From positions 1-26,754 of the forward strand of contig JBGTDU010000061.1 in assembly GCA_041748175.1 (NCBI GenBank): a stretch of 26,754 nucleotides of DNA, given 5' to 3'. Numbering within the stretch: the first letter of the stretch is position 1; each line of letters starts with the position of its first letter. The translations under genes were made by a program, and so were the position numbers. This DNA comes from JAHEJB01 sp041748175. GTDB taxonomy: Bacteria > Bacteroidota > Rhodothermia > Rhodothermales > Rubricoccaceae. The notes under the pieces were generated by a model. The model made no database searches. It had not been told where the DNA came from and worked only from the letters and a program-made list of their open reading frames with translations. Of the stretch, positions 7,862 through 15,190 are shown in pieces.

Positions 7862-8902
7862 TTAGCTGAGGGCAGGAACCTGCTGCGTCAAGCAGTGGCA
7901 CGAGCCGTAACCCCAGACCAGGTCTCGCGCGTCGATCTCCACGACCTCCCTCGTGACGAAGCAGCGCTGGAGTCGCTCTTTCGCGACGGCGTCGTTTGGG
8001 TCGCCGAAGACCGGGAGCAATATCACCGCGTTGCCGATGTAGAAGTTGAGGTAGCTCGCCGGCAGGCGCTGATTTTCATGGAATAGCGGCGAGGGCATCG
8101 GGAGTTCGATGATCTCCAGCGCGCCACCATCCCGCATCCGATGCGATCGCAAACGGTCGAGGTTATCGGCGAGCGCATCGTAGTTCGCGTCTGCGGGATC
8201 CACTTCGACCGCCGTCACAACGGCGTTCGTGCCTACAAATCGCGACAGATCGTCAATGTGGCCATCCGTGTCGTCCCCTTCGATTCCGTCACCGAGCCAG
8301 ACTACCTCGTCGACGCCAAGGCCCCGATGGAGGAACTCCTCGATGCCCTTGCGCGAGAGGTCCGGGTTTCGGTTGGGATTGAGCAGGCACGATGTTGTGG
8401 TGAGGCAGGCACCGTTCCCGTTCACGTCGATGGCGCCGCCCTCGAGAACCATGGGATACATGACGCGCGGGACGCCAACTTCCTCGGCCATTGCTTTTGG
8501 AACGGTGTTGTTGATCTCGATCCGGTCGTATTTGCGGCCCCAGGAATTGAATTCCCAATCCGTCGCGACGAGGCCTGCGTTTCCATGGACAAAGAATGCG
8601 CCGTAGTCGCGGATCCACTCGTCGTCTGTAGGGAGGATGAGAAGACGAACGGACGCGTTGCCGCCTGTCTCGATTCCTTCCGATTCCAGAATTCCTCGTA
8701 CCGCTTCGCGGTGGTCGGCATCCAACGTGTTGACGTAAACCGTTTCTCCGCCAGCCAGCGCACGGATCATGGCGGCGTATGCCGGAACAACCGCCTCCAA
8801 ACGGCGCGGCCACGTGTCCTCACAATGCGGCCAGGTGAGCCACGTTGCCGCGTGCGGCTCCCACTCGGCGGGCATTCGGTGGACTGTTCCAGGCTTGGTC
8901 AT
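7862..8902 (-). CDS. aguA: Agmatine deiminase
   Basis: A 346-residue member of the peptidyl-arginine-deiminase fold. It converts agmatine to N-carbamoylputrescine and ammonia. The ATG at 8902 starts MTKPGTVHRMPAEWEPH; the open frame continues to 9343 but that part is antisense to aguB. Visible family motifs are PAEWEPHAATWLTWP, WIRDYGAFFV (98-105), LEGGAIDVNG (153-162), GDDTDGHIDDLSRF with His215, and GYGSCHCLTQQVPA near the end, where Cys337 is the expected nucleophile. Most members read GGGNIHCITQQ here, so Tyr331 and a second Cys at 335 are unusual. It is the third gene of the minus-strand speA-aguB-aguA set, separated from aguB by a 148-bp spacer rich in 7-bp repeats. High certainty. Confidence 0.93.
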   Translation of the reverse strand: MTKPGTVHRMPAEWEPHAATWLTWPHCEDTWPRRLEAVVPAYAAMIRALAGGETVYVNTLDADHREAVRGILESEGIETGGNASVRLLILPTDDEWIRDYGAFFVHGNAGLVATDWEFNSWGRKYDRIEINNTVPKAMAEEVGVPRVMYPMVLEGGAIDVNGNGACLTTTSCLLNPNRNPDLSRKGIEEFLHRGLGVDEVVWLGDGIEGDDTDGHIDDLSRFVGTNAVVTAVEVDPADANYDALADNLDRLRSHRMRDGGALEIIELPMPSPLFHENQRLPASYLNFYIGNAVILLPVFGDPNDAVAKERLQRCFVTREVVEIDARDLVWGYGSCHCLTQQVPALS

Positions 8903-8960
8903 GAGTGAAGGGTTGAAAGTAGGTGTGTCAGAAGTTCTCGGTCTCCGGCGCGTGGCGCCG

Positions 8961-9063
8961 CGCGGATCGGGAGATCCGCGATCCCAGGCTGCCAATCTCC
9001 GAAATCCAATCTCTGGCATCCAATCTCCGACATCCGGTATCCGGCACCCGCTATTCCACATCC
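8961..9063. repeat. 7-bp-period repeat with hairpin in the aguB-aguA spacer
   Basis: From 8987 to 9063 the plus strand is a run of eleven 7-bp units with consensus NNNATCC (for example GAAATCC at 9001-9007, GGCATCC at 9015-9021, GACATCC at 9029-9035), with AATCTCC alternating at 8994, 9008 (last base changed) and 9022. Next to it, 8961-8980 is a perfect 8-bp stem with a 4-base loop (CGCGGATC-GGGA-GATCCGCG). The run enters the last three codons of aguB. The structure should be transcribed between aguB and aguA. Period and copies are read directly; any function is unknown. Confidence 0.8.
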
Positions 9064-9968
9064 AGAAAGCGCTCGGTGAGTCCGCCGTAAGCATCAATGC
9101 GCCTATCGCGGAGAAACGGCCAGCTCTTTCGGGTTGCGTCAATAGCGCGAAGATCGATTTCGGCAACGAGCACACCTTCCTGATCGGGCGGAGCCTGGAC
9201 AACGATGGAGCCATCCGGCGCGGCCACAAAACTGGAACCCCAGAACTCAATCCCACGACCTTCCGATTGCGCGTGCTGATCGCCCGGATCGGTGGGTTCA
9301 AATCCAAGCCGGTTGACGGCCACGACGAAGCATCCGTTGGCAATAGCGTGCGCGCGTTGCATGGTCATCCACGCATCGCGTTGCGCCTCGCCGAATTCAG
9401 TTTTTTCCCCTGGATGCCAACCGATCGCGGTGGGGTAGAAGAGCATGTCGGCACCCATCAACGCGGTTAATCGCGCGGCCTCGGGGTACCACTGATCCCA
9501 ACAAATCAGCACGCCGAGGTGACCCCGTGATGTGTTCCATGTTCGAAAACCGAGGTCTCCGGGCGCGAAATAGAACTTCTCATAGAACAGGGGATCATCG
9601 GGTACGTGCATCTTCCGGTACTTACCGATGTAACCGTCACCCCGGTCGATAATGGCGGCCGTGTTGTGGAAAAGTCCGCGCGCGCGCTGCTCGAAGAGGC
9701 TGGCAACGACAACCAGGTCAAGTTCAGCCGCCACGGCTTCGATGCGCGCCGTCGTGGCCCCCGGCACGGCTTCCGCGAGGTCGAAATGTGCTGCGTCCTC
9801 CGTCTGGCAGAAATAGCGCGTTTGGAAAAGTTCGGGCAAGCAGACGATTTCCGCGCCGCGCTCTGCGGCCTCACGAAGTCCGCGAATCGCTTTCTCGAGA
9901 TTATCCGCGGCGTCCAGGCCCATCCGCATCTGGACCAGCCCGATTCGTCTTTTGGAGCCCTCACTCAT
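9051..9968 (-). CDS. aguB: N-carbamoylputrescine amidase
   Basis: A 305-residue nitrilase-superfamily enzyme hydrolysing N-carbamoylputrescine to putrescine, CO2 and ammonia. The catalytic triad is visible: Glu46 in CLPELF, Lys119 in GKYRKMHVP and Cys156 in ICWDQWYPE. FYEKFYFAPGD and WGSSFVAAPDG are typical of the AguB subgroup. Its ATG (9966-9968) overlaps the TGA of speA as ATGA, so it is probably translationally coupled to the arginine decarboxylase that makes its pathway's first intermediate. The last codons (DVE, stop) lie inside a 7-bp-period repeat tract, suggesting that the repeat has reached into the 3' end of the gene. Certainty is high because motifs, length and neighbours agree. 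Confidence 0.94.
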   Translation of the reverse strand: MSEGSKRRIGLVQMRMGLDAADNLEKAIRGLREAAERGAEIVCLPELFQTRYFCQTEDAAHFDLAEAVPGATTARIEAVAAELDLVVVASLFEQRARGLFHNTAAIIDRGDGYIGKYRKMHVPDDPLFYEKFYFAPGDLGFRTWNTSRGHLGVLICWDQWYPEAARLTALMGADMLFYPTAIGWHPGEKTEFGEAQRDAWMTMQRAHAIANGCFVVAVNRLGFEPTDPGDQHAQSEGRGIEFWGSSFVAAPDGSIVVQAPPDQEGVLVAEIDLRAIDATRKSWPFLRDRRIDAYGGLTERFLDVE

Positions 9969-11929
9969 TCCGGCGACTCCAGATAGGTCGAGCCTTCGAT
10001 CATCGAATTGAACCGGGCGATCGTTTCCGAGCCTGATTCTTCCGAGACGCTGCCCATGGCAACGGCTTCACGAACCATCTCTCCAATGGTCCCGGAGATG
10101 ACGTCGGAGTTATAACCAACGCGCTCAAGCATGGTCGAGACGGGCTCGCCAGGCGTGATCTCTCGAATCGCGAAACCGCCGGGTTGCGAATCATCCGAGA
10201 TAACGTATACCTCCGGGACTGGCCCAAGAAGGTTGTGATGATCGCTCAGGCTGTCCTGATAGGCACCGGTCAGGAAGATGCCGAGGAAGTACCGCTCGCC
10301 GGGCAGGATGGGGTGGAGGTTGAGGTAACTCGTCGGCCCCTCGGGCGACACGAATTGGTTGATGGCACCGTACGAGTCACACGTCAGGTCAATCAGCCGA
10401 GCACGCCGATTTGGCTCTTCGTCCAAGCGGTGAACCGGCATGATGGGGAAGCGTTGGCCGAGCGACCAGTAGTCGGTGAGCGATTGGAAGATTGAGAAGT
10501 TGCACAGCACCTGATCCACGAGGTGATCGTCCAGTTCCTTCAGCTCGGCGGGGACGCGGCTCGGTTTCGATTGTTGAATCCGCAGGTTGATGCCCGTACA
10601 GATCGTCCAGAAAAGCCGCTCCGAAAGAGCCCGTTCCGCCAGCGAGACGTAGCCGTATGCGAAGAGCGTGTCGGCGTTATTTCGCTCCTCAACGGCGTCA
10701 TGGTAGGCTTCCAGCAGTCGTCCGAGACCGTGGATTTTTCCGCTTTGCGCGTCCATGTCCACGGCCATCGCGTGCAGCAAGTGGATCACCGAGTGATGAT
10801 CCGTTGACGGGCGGAAATCGAGCGGCGTGGTGGGCTTCGACGTGCTGCCTACGGCCTCCGTGATTAGCATCGAGTGGTGTGCAACGGTTGCCCGTCCGTT
10901 CTCCGTTACGAGGGTTGGTACAGGCACGCCCTCGGCTCGACAGACCTCTTTGACAGCGTACACGATGACGTTGGCGTACTCCCGGATGGAATAATTCACG
11001 CCGCCCTTCCCACCGCCGAGTGGCTCTGCATCGTAGTTCACACCTAGACCACCGCCTACGTCGAGATACTTGATGCGGTGGCCGCGCTGGTAGAGGTTGG
11101 TGTAGATCCGCGTGATCTCCTTGACCGCCATTTTCAACGCCTGAATGTCGTCGATTTGGCTACCGAGGTGAAAGTGGAGAAGGTTCAGTGCGTCATATAG
11201 TCCCTCATCCTCCAGTCTTTCGGCAAGGCTTAGTAAATCGGGCATCGAGATGCCGAACTTGGAATCGTCGCCAGAGGAATCCGACCACTGGCCCGCGCCG
11301 GTTGTCGAAAGGCGCACGCGTATACCGAGCCGCGGCGAAATGCGGCGGCTTGTTGCCCCGGAGAGAAGAGCGTCGAACTCACTTTGCTTTTCGACCACCG
11401 GCATCACATTACGGCCAAGGCGCTGAAAGTCCAGCATGAGGCCGATCATCTCGGCGCTCTTGTAGCCGTTGCAGATGAGGAGATGATCGTTGTTCGTCAG
11501 ATACGGAAGAACGGCGAGCAATTCGGGCTTCGAGCCGCTCTCAAGCCCAAAACTGGCCCGTCTGCCGTCGCCGCGAATCCCTTCGACCACCTGCCGGATC
11601 TGGTTCACCTTGATGGGATACACGCCGACGTATCCGCCATCGTAGCTCGTTTCTTCCATCGCGAAGAAAAAGGCCTCGCTCAGATTTCGCACCCGCGTCT
11701 CAAGAACCTCCGGAAAACGGAGCGTCGCGGGAAACCCGATCCCGCGCGCGTTGAGTTCTTCGACCACAGCATAGAGGTCGATTTCGCCACCCTCATCCAG
11801 CCTTGGCCGAACCGCGGCGTGGCCGGCCTCATTCACACGGAAGAAGCCCTCACCCCACGCACGGACATGATACTGGGCCTCGGATTCCGAGGTTGATTGC
11901 TGGCGAATGATGGATTCGTCGATATCCAT
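9965..11929 (-). CDS. speA: Biosynthetic arginine decarboxylase
   Basis: A 654-residue PLP enzyme of the alanine-racemase fold, close in length to E. coli SpeA. It turns arginine into agmatine and CO2. I chose the ATG at 11929 (MDIDESI); the ten codons upstream in frame have no family match. Motifs: Lys107 in YVGVYPIKVNQ forms the Schiff base; ASFGLESGSKPELLAVL, FHLGSQIDDI and YLDVGGGLGVNY with the Gly-rich phosphate loop; and ICTGINLRIQ/VLCNFSIFQSLTD in the C-terminal half. First gene of the minus-strand polyamine set, overlapping aguB by ATGA, and divergent from the deoxyhypusine-synthase-family gene. No Shine-Dalgarno precedes the start. Very confident. Confidence 0.96.
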   Translation of the reverse strand: MDIDESIIRQQSTSESEAQYHVRAWGEGFFRVNEAGHAAVRPRLDEGGEIDLYAVVEELNARGIGFPATLRFPEVLETRVRNLSEAFFFAMEETSYDGGYVGVYPIKVNQIRQVVEGIRGDGRRASFGLESGSKPELLAVLPYLTNNDHLLICNGYKSAEMIGLMLDFQRLGRNVMPVVEKQSEFDALLSGATSRRISPRLGIRVRLSTTGAGQWSDSSGDDSKFGISMPDLLSLAERLEDEGLYDALNLLHFHLGSQIDDIQALKMAVKEITRIYTNLYQRGHRIKYLDVGGGLGVNYDAEPLGGGKGGVNYSIREYANVIVYAVKEVCRAEGVPVPTLVTENGRATVAHHSMLITEAVGSTSKPTTPLDFRPSTDHHSVIHLLHAMAVDMDAQSGKIHGLGRLLEAYHDAVEERNNADTLFAYGYVSLAERALSERLFWTICTGINLRIQQSKPSRVPAELKELDDHLVDQVLCNFSIFQSLTDYWSLGQRFPIMPVHRLDEEPNRRARLIDLTCDSYGAINQFVSPEGPTSYLNLHPILPGERYFLGIFLTGAYQDSLSDHHNLLGPVPEVYVISDDSQPGGFAIREITPGEPVSTMLERVGYNSDVISGTIGEMVREAVAMGSVSEESGSETIARFNSMIEGSTYLESPE

Positions 11930-11953
11930 GGCGAGTATGCAAAATGCGCCGCA

Positions 11954-11970
11954 TTGCACGCACCGTGCAA
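11954..11970. promoter_or_regulatory. Inverted repeat in the divergent speA / DHS-family promoter region
   Basis: TTGCAC-GCACC-GTGCAA has two 6-bp arms around a 5-bp centre, in the middle of the 82-bp spacer between the divergent start codons at 11929 and 12012. A second, weaker repeat (AATGC-GCC-GCATT) lies just before it at 11943-11955. The location suits an operator that could control both polyamine units at once. I find no clear -33/-7 promoter boxes, so the role is inferred. Confidence 0.4.
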
Positions 11971-12011
11971 GGCTTCAGGATAGTATGTTCGGGAAACTTT
12001 TGACGCATCCG

Positions 12012-13019
12012 ATGAGCGATTCCGGGCCAATCACATCCTTCCTTCATCGACACTTTCGGCATTTCAACGCGGCGGCATTGGTCGATGCCGCCGAGGCCTA
12101 TTGCGCGCACATCAGCAGCGGCGGAAAGATGCTCGTGTCGCTCGCTGGCGCAATGAGCACGGCGGAGCTTGGCATTTCGTTGGCCGAGATGATCAGGCGC
12201 GGATACGTGGATATCATTTCCTGCACGGGCGCGAATCTGGAGGAAGACCTTTTCAACCTCGTCGCGCACGACCACTACGTACGCGTACCCAACTACCGCG
12301 ATCTCACACCCGCAGACGAGCAGGCTCTGGTGGAACGCGGGCTGAACCGTGTGACGGACACGTGCATCCCGGAGGAGGAAGCGTTTCGACGGTTGGAGAA
12401 ACCACTCCTCGACGAGTGGCAGCGGGCCGATCAATCCGGCAAGCGCTTCTTTCCCCACGAGTTTTTATACCGCCTGATTCGCTCTGGCGTTTTGGAGGAG
12501 TTCTATCAGATCGATCGGAAGGACTCGTGGCTCATCGCCGCGGCCGAACGGAGCCTGCCCATCGTCGTGCCCGGCTGGGAGGATTCGACGTCCGGCAACA
12601 TCTTCGCGGCGCACTGCCTGAAAGGCGATGTGAAGAACGTTCACACGGTGCGAACCGGCATTGAGTATATGATGGAGCTCGCCGACTGGTACACGGCCGA
12701 GGCCGCTGACATGGGTATCGGGTTTTTCCAGATAGGCGGCGGGATTGCAGGCGATTTCCCGATTTGTGTCGTGCCCATGCTGGAACAGGATCTGGAGCGA
12801 CCGACGCCGTTGTGGAGTTACTTCTGCCAGATCTCCGACTCGACAACGAGCTTCGGTTCTTACTCAGGCGCCGTCCCAAATGAAAAGATTACGTGGGGCA
12901 AGCTCGGCCCCGAGACGCCGAGCTTCATCATCGAAAGCGACGCGACGATAGTGGCACCGCTGATCTTTCAGTATGTGCTGGAGACGGCCGCCAGGACGAG
13001 CACACAGGCACAAGGCTGA
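12012..13019 (+). CDS. Deoxyhypusine-synthase-family protein, probable (homo)spermidine biosynthesis enzyme
   Basis: A 335-residue NAD-dependent aminobutyl-transferase-fold protein. The ATG at 12012 (MSDSGPITSFL) is preferred over 11985 and 11907. Clear family blocks are HFNAAALVDAAEAY, SLAGAMSTAELGISLAEMIRRG, ISCTGANLEEDLFNLVAH, RVPNYRDLTP and NRVTDTCIPEEEA, FFQIGGGIAGDFPICVVP, and GSYSGAVPNEKITWGK, whose Lys297 matches the lysine that forms the imine intermediate in eukaryotic deoxyhypusine synthase. Bacteria have EF-P, not eIF5A, so hypusine formation is not expected; bacterial homologues are linked to homospermidine or spermidine formation from putrescine. That fits well here because speA, aguB and aguA, which supply putrescine, run divergently next door. 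The polyamine made cannot be decided from sequence. Family call firm, product inferred. Confidence 0.88.
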   Translation: MSDSGPITSFLHRHFRHFNAAALVDAAEAYCAHISSGGKMLVSLAGAMSTAELGISLAEMIRRGYVDIISCTGANLEEDLFNLVAHDHYVRVPNYRDLTPADEQALVERGLNRVTDTCIPEEEAFRRLEKPLLDEWQRADQSGKRFFPHEFLYRLIRSGVLEEFYQIDRKDSWLIAAAERSLPIVVPGWEDSTSGNIFAAHCLKGDVKNVHTVRTGIEYMMELADWYTAEAADMGIGFFQIGGGIAGDFPICVVPMLEQDLERPTPLWSYFCQISDSTTSFGSYSGAVPNEKITWGKLGPETPSFIIESDATIVAPLIFQYVLETAARTSTQAQG

Positions 13020-13058
13020 GCGCCGCGGCCTGATGCTGCGTCTCGACAGGGCCGTTCG

Positions 13059-13469
13059 TCAGGCCGAAGCCAGTTCCGCTCTGTCACCACGTAACCAACG
13101 AACGACATCCAGGGTATCAATGATGAGCGAAACGATATTGGTGCCGACGAGAATACGAATCCAGATACCGAATCCGTCGGTGGCCGGGGTGGCACCGAGG
13201 TTGATGATCAGCCAGATGACCAGCGGATACCAGAGCACATGCCCCAGGCCAAGCAACCGGCTGAAGCCTGTTCGTTCCGTCAGGTAACTCATCAACACTG
13301 CGCCTGCCAGAAAGACGACAGCGATGACTCGTGCTTCGAAGTGACTCCAGAACGCCAGTGGGACGAAGAGATTAATGGCTATCAGGTACGCCACCCAAGC
13401 GGTGGCGTAGTTCGGGCTTTTCCAGATTCCCATCAGGAGCTTGACAAGGCCGCGGATGATATAACGCAT
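13059..13469 (-). CDS. Small integral membrane protein of unknown function
   Basis: A 136-residue hydrophobic protein starting at the ATG at 13469. About four membrane segments are visible: YATAWVAYLIAINLFVPLAFW, VIAVVFLAGAVLMSYL, LLGLGHVLWYPLVIWLIINL and WIRILVGTNIVSLIID, with positively charged residues at both ends (MRYIIRGLVK, VRWLRGDR). I recognise no named family and see no catalytic motif. It converges with the deoxyhypusine-synthase-family gene, 39 bp between stops; an 8-bp inverted repeat (13026-13033 with 13059-13066) spans that gap and overlaps this gene's stop, without a T-run. The gene stands alone, with about 150 bp of non-coding DNA upstream. Confidence 0.7.
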   Translation of the reverse strand: MRYIIRGLVKLLMGIWKSPNYATAWVAYLIAINLFVPLAFWSHFEARVIAVVFLAGAVLMSYLTERTGFSRLLGLGHVLWYPLVIWLIINLGATPATDGFGIWIRILVGTNIVSLIIDTLDVVRWLRGDRAELASA

Positions 13470-13622
13470 TCGGAATCGCGCACACGAGTGGACGCGGAAA
13501 GTACCTGATGCCGCGGTGGCGACTCCGAGTAGTTGGCAGCTTTGCGGATGTTTTGTTGGAGCTTTGCCGTAGCGCGAGGACTTCGTCTATCCTCGCGTGC
13601 TGCGGTCGATGTGCCCTGTATC

Positions 13623-13658
13623 AAAAAAAACGCCTCGGCACCGGATGGTGCCAAGGCG
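13623..13658 (-). terminator. Strong intrinsic terminator of the EF-hand lipoprotein gene
   Basis: On the minus strand a 12-bp stem (CGCCTTGGCACC with its partner, one G-U pair) closes a 4-base loop and is followed directly by eight T residues. It lies about 75 bp after the stop codon at 13734. This is the only textbook Rho-independent terminator in the window. Confidence 0.93.
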
Positions 13659-13672
13659 CAAATCCCACGTGT

Positions 13673-13725
13673 ACCTCGTGAGGATCAATTAGCAACCTCG
13701 TGAGGACCAAACCTCTTGAGGACTA
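13673..13725. repeat. Three palindromic 15-bp repeats in the 3' untranslated region of the EF-hand gene
   Basis: Copies at 13673-13687, 13695-13709 and 13711-13725 share ACCTCNTGAGGAYYA, with the core CCTC-NT-GAGG being self-complementary in its arms. They sit between the stop codon at 13734 and the terminator at 13658 and are therefore transcribed. Spacing is 22 and 16 bp, so this is a cluster and not a strict tandem array. Function is unknown. Confidence 0.75.
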
Positions 13726-13733
13726 ATCAGCTT

Positions 13734-14069
13734 TTACATTTCCGGATGCGCGGTCATGTACGCATCCATCTCTGCCTGCGAGACCATGCCGTCACCATCA
13801 GCGTCGTACATCGTCATGTCGGCGTCAGGCCAAGTAACGAGGAATTCGTCGCCATTCAGCATTCCGTCGCCGTCTGTGTCGGCACCGGTGAACATATTCC
13901 CTTCAGGCTCGCCAGGCTCGTCGATGATCTCACCGTCGCCGATGACATCTTCCATATCACCTGCGGGCGCTCCTTCCTCGAAAGCTTCTTCCTGTGGGGA
14001 TTCGGCACAGCCCACGAGGGCGAGTGGCAGACCTAGAATAAGTGCGAAGGCCAAAATGAATAGTCGCAT
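13734..14069 (-). CDS. EF-hand calcium-binding lipoprotein
   Basis: A 111-residue small lipoprotein. The ATG at 14069 gives a signal peptide with lipobox L-V-G-C (Cys21); the longer frame to 14180 would bury it. An acidic, disordered linker (residues 22-62, many Glu/Gly/Pro) leads to two canonical 12-residue EF-hand loops, DTDGDGMLNGDE (64-75) and DADGDGMVSQAE (89-100), each with Asp at loop positions 1, 3 and 5, Gly at 6 and Glu at 12. It should bind two calcium ions at the cell envelope, as a sensor, a buffer or a structural element; the partner is unknown. The transcript ends at the strong terminator at 13623-13658, after three palindromic repeats. The 326-bp upstream region holds several inverted repeats. 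Confidence 0.85.
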   Translation of the reverse strand: MRLFILAFALILGLPLALVGCAESPQEEAFEEGAPAGDMEDVIGDGEIIDEPGEPEGNMFTGADTDGDGMLNGDEFLVTWPDADMTMYDADGDGMVSQAEMDAYMTAHPEM

Positions 14070-14395
14070 AGCGTGTTGGGGTGAAGTGAGTAGGACAGGT
14101 CTAACGGCGGGTGATTCCGAATTGGTTCTTTGCTGTGTTTCCCAAAGCGCCGGAATCACTGGCATTTTCGGAATCTTCATCCGAAAAGCCCGCTGACAGG
14201 CAATCTGATCCTTCCGTCAAGATCACTCGAACTCTCCTTCCCGTATGCCAATGACCGCGCCGAGGCGTCTGACTCCGAATGAAAGGAAGGAGTCGTTGGG
14301 GCGGCATACGTACGGAATGCGCGCGTGATCAAAACGAGCATCCGCAAGGCAGAAAGCAAAAAGCCCATGGATTTCGGCGTTCCGGCACCCTTCGT
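14070..14395. other. 326-bp non-coding spacer with three inverted repeats
   Basis: No convincing gene lies here. Three inverted repeats are visible: GTGATTCCG (14111-14119) with CGGAATCAC (14151-14159), holding an inner 5-bp stem (CTTTG/CAAAG); TTTTCGGA (14165-14172) with TCCGAAAA (14180-14187), loop of 7; and GACTCC (14271-14276) with GGAGTC (14289-14294). On the minus strand this stretch lies after the YbjQ gene and before the EF-hand gene, so it could be a 3' end, a structured leader or a small RNA. The second repeat ends in four T's on either strand, short for a terminator. Confidence 0.5.
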
Positions 14396-14728
14396 CTACT
14401 TCTGAAGCCTGACCGCCGTGCCGTATGCGAGCATCTCCGCCATCCCCTGCATGACCATGCTCGTCGTGAAACGGACGTTGATGACAGCATCTGCGCCAAG
14501 TTCGAGAGCATCTTCTTCCATGCGCTTGAGGGCCTCCTGGCGGGCCTCCGAAAGCATCTCGGTGTAGGCTCTGATCTCTCCGCCAACCAGCGTTTTCAGG
14601 CCCGCCATGATATCCCGTCCAAGGTGCTTGGCACGCACCGTATTTCCCGAGACGATGTCGAGGTGCTCGATGATGGTCCGACCGGGGATGTAATCGGCAG
14701 AGGTGATGATGACGAACGAATCAGGCAT
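14396..14728 (-). CDS. YbjQ-family (UPF0145) protein
   Basis: A 110-residue cytoplasmic protein starting at ATG 14728 (MPDSFVIITSADYIPG); the frame upstream to 14944 has no homology and contains Cys-rich low-quality sequence. The family pattern is clear: IPGRTIIEHLDIVSGNTVRAKHLGRDIMAGLKTLVGGEI, then a helix of alternating Glu/Arg, then LGADAVINVRF and AEMLAYGTAV. The family forms a homopentamer described as a putative heavy-metal-binding domain; the real function is not established. It has no close neighbours in the same direction, 326 bp before the next minus-strand gene. Confidence 0.86.
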   Translation of the reverse strand: MPDSFVIITSADYIPGRTIIEHLDIVSGNTVRAKHLGRDIMAGLKTLVGGEIRAYTEMLSEARQEALKRMEEDALELGADAVINVRFTTSMVMQGMAEMLAYGTAVRLQK

Positions 14729-15190
14729 GGAAACCGGGGAATGGTGGGCTAGGCGGTTGTGTCGAGGATGAACATTACAAAGAAAGCAAAGGCAAAGAAA
14801 GGGACCAGCAGGCATTGACAAACACGCAGAGGACGTCAACTCAGTCCCCGTCCTTTGTGCGTGGAGAACCGATTCCTGCGTCAAGCCCCTGCGCAGGAGC
14901 GACTCGTTTGCTGGCTTCGAAATGAGATGTTGGCGCCTCTGCACGTGGTGACCCTCATCTTTGCAATCTCGACGACCACCTCGACTTCGCTCAGCGCAGG
15001 CGCGGTGTGATCTAAACTTTTCTCCGCCCCCTCTTCACTGGCTTGCTTCATCGAATCGGTAAATTCTCGCCTGCCCAGTTCGGAAACCGATCTGGGGCAC
15101 GGTCACCGGAACAGATTTTCAGATTCCGTTTGTGGCTCCGCCCCTGATCCTCGCACTCTGCGAGCCCTAACCCATCCCACTGCGCTCTAT
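14729..15190. other. 462-bp divergent spacer between the ybjQ-like gene and ffh
   Basis: I see no gene in this stretch, and no match to the conserved loop of a small SRP RNA even though ffh follows. It must hold the promoters for both flanking genes. Visible elements are a 7-bp inverted repeat TCCTGCG/CGCAGGA (14874-14880 and 14892-14898, loop of 11) and a CTCGACTTCGCTCAGCGCAG stretch (14980-14999), similar in character to short sequences often dispersed in bacterial spacers. No clear -33/-7 boxes. Confidence 0.45.

Noticed and set aside
8903..9343. N-terminal extension of aguA by 147 codons
   Set aside because: The added part is antisense to aguB and repeat DNA, and agmatine deiminases begin close to the ATG at 8902.
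14729..14944. Upstream extension of the YbjQ-family gene
   Set aside because: The added 72 codons are Cys/Arg/His-rich without homology, and the family starts close to the ATG at 14728.
14729..15190. SRP RNA gene next to ffh
   Set aside because: I looked for the conserved GGAA-type tetraloop stem (GGTCCGGAAGGAAGC-like) and found no match; the CGGAA...TTCCG pairing at about 15108-15129 lacks the flanking conserved bases.
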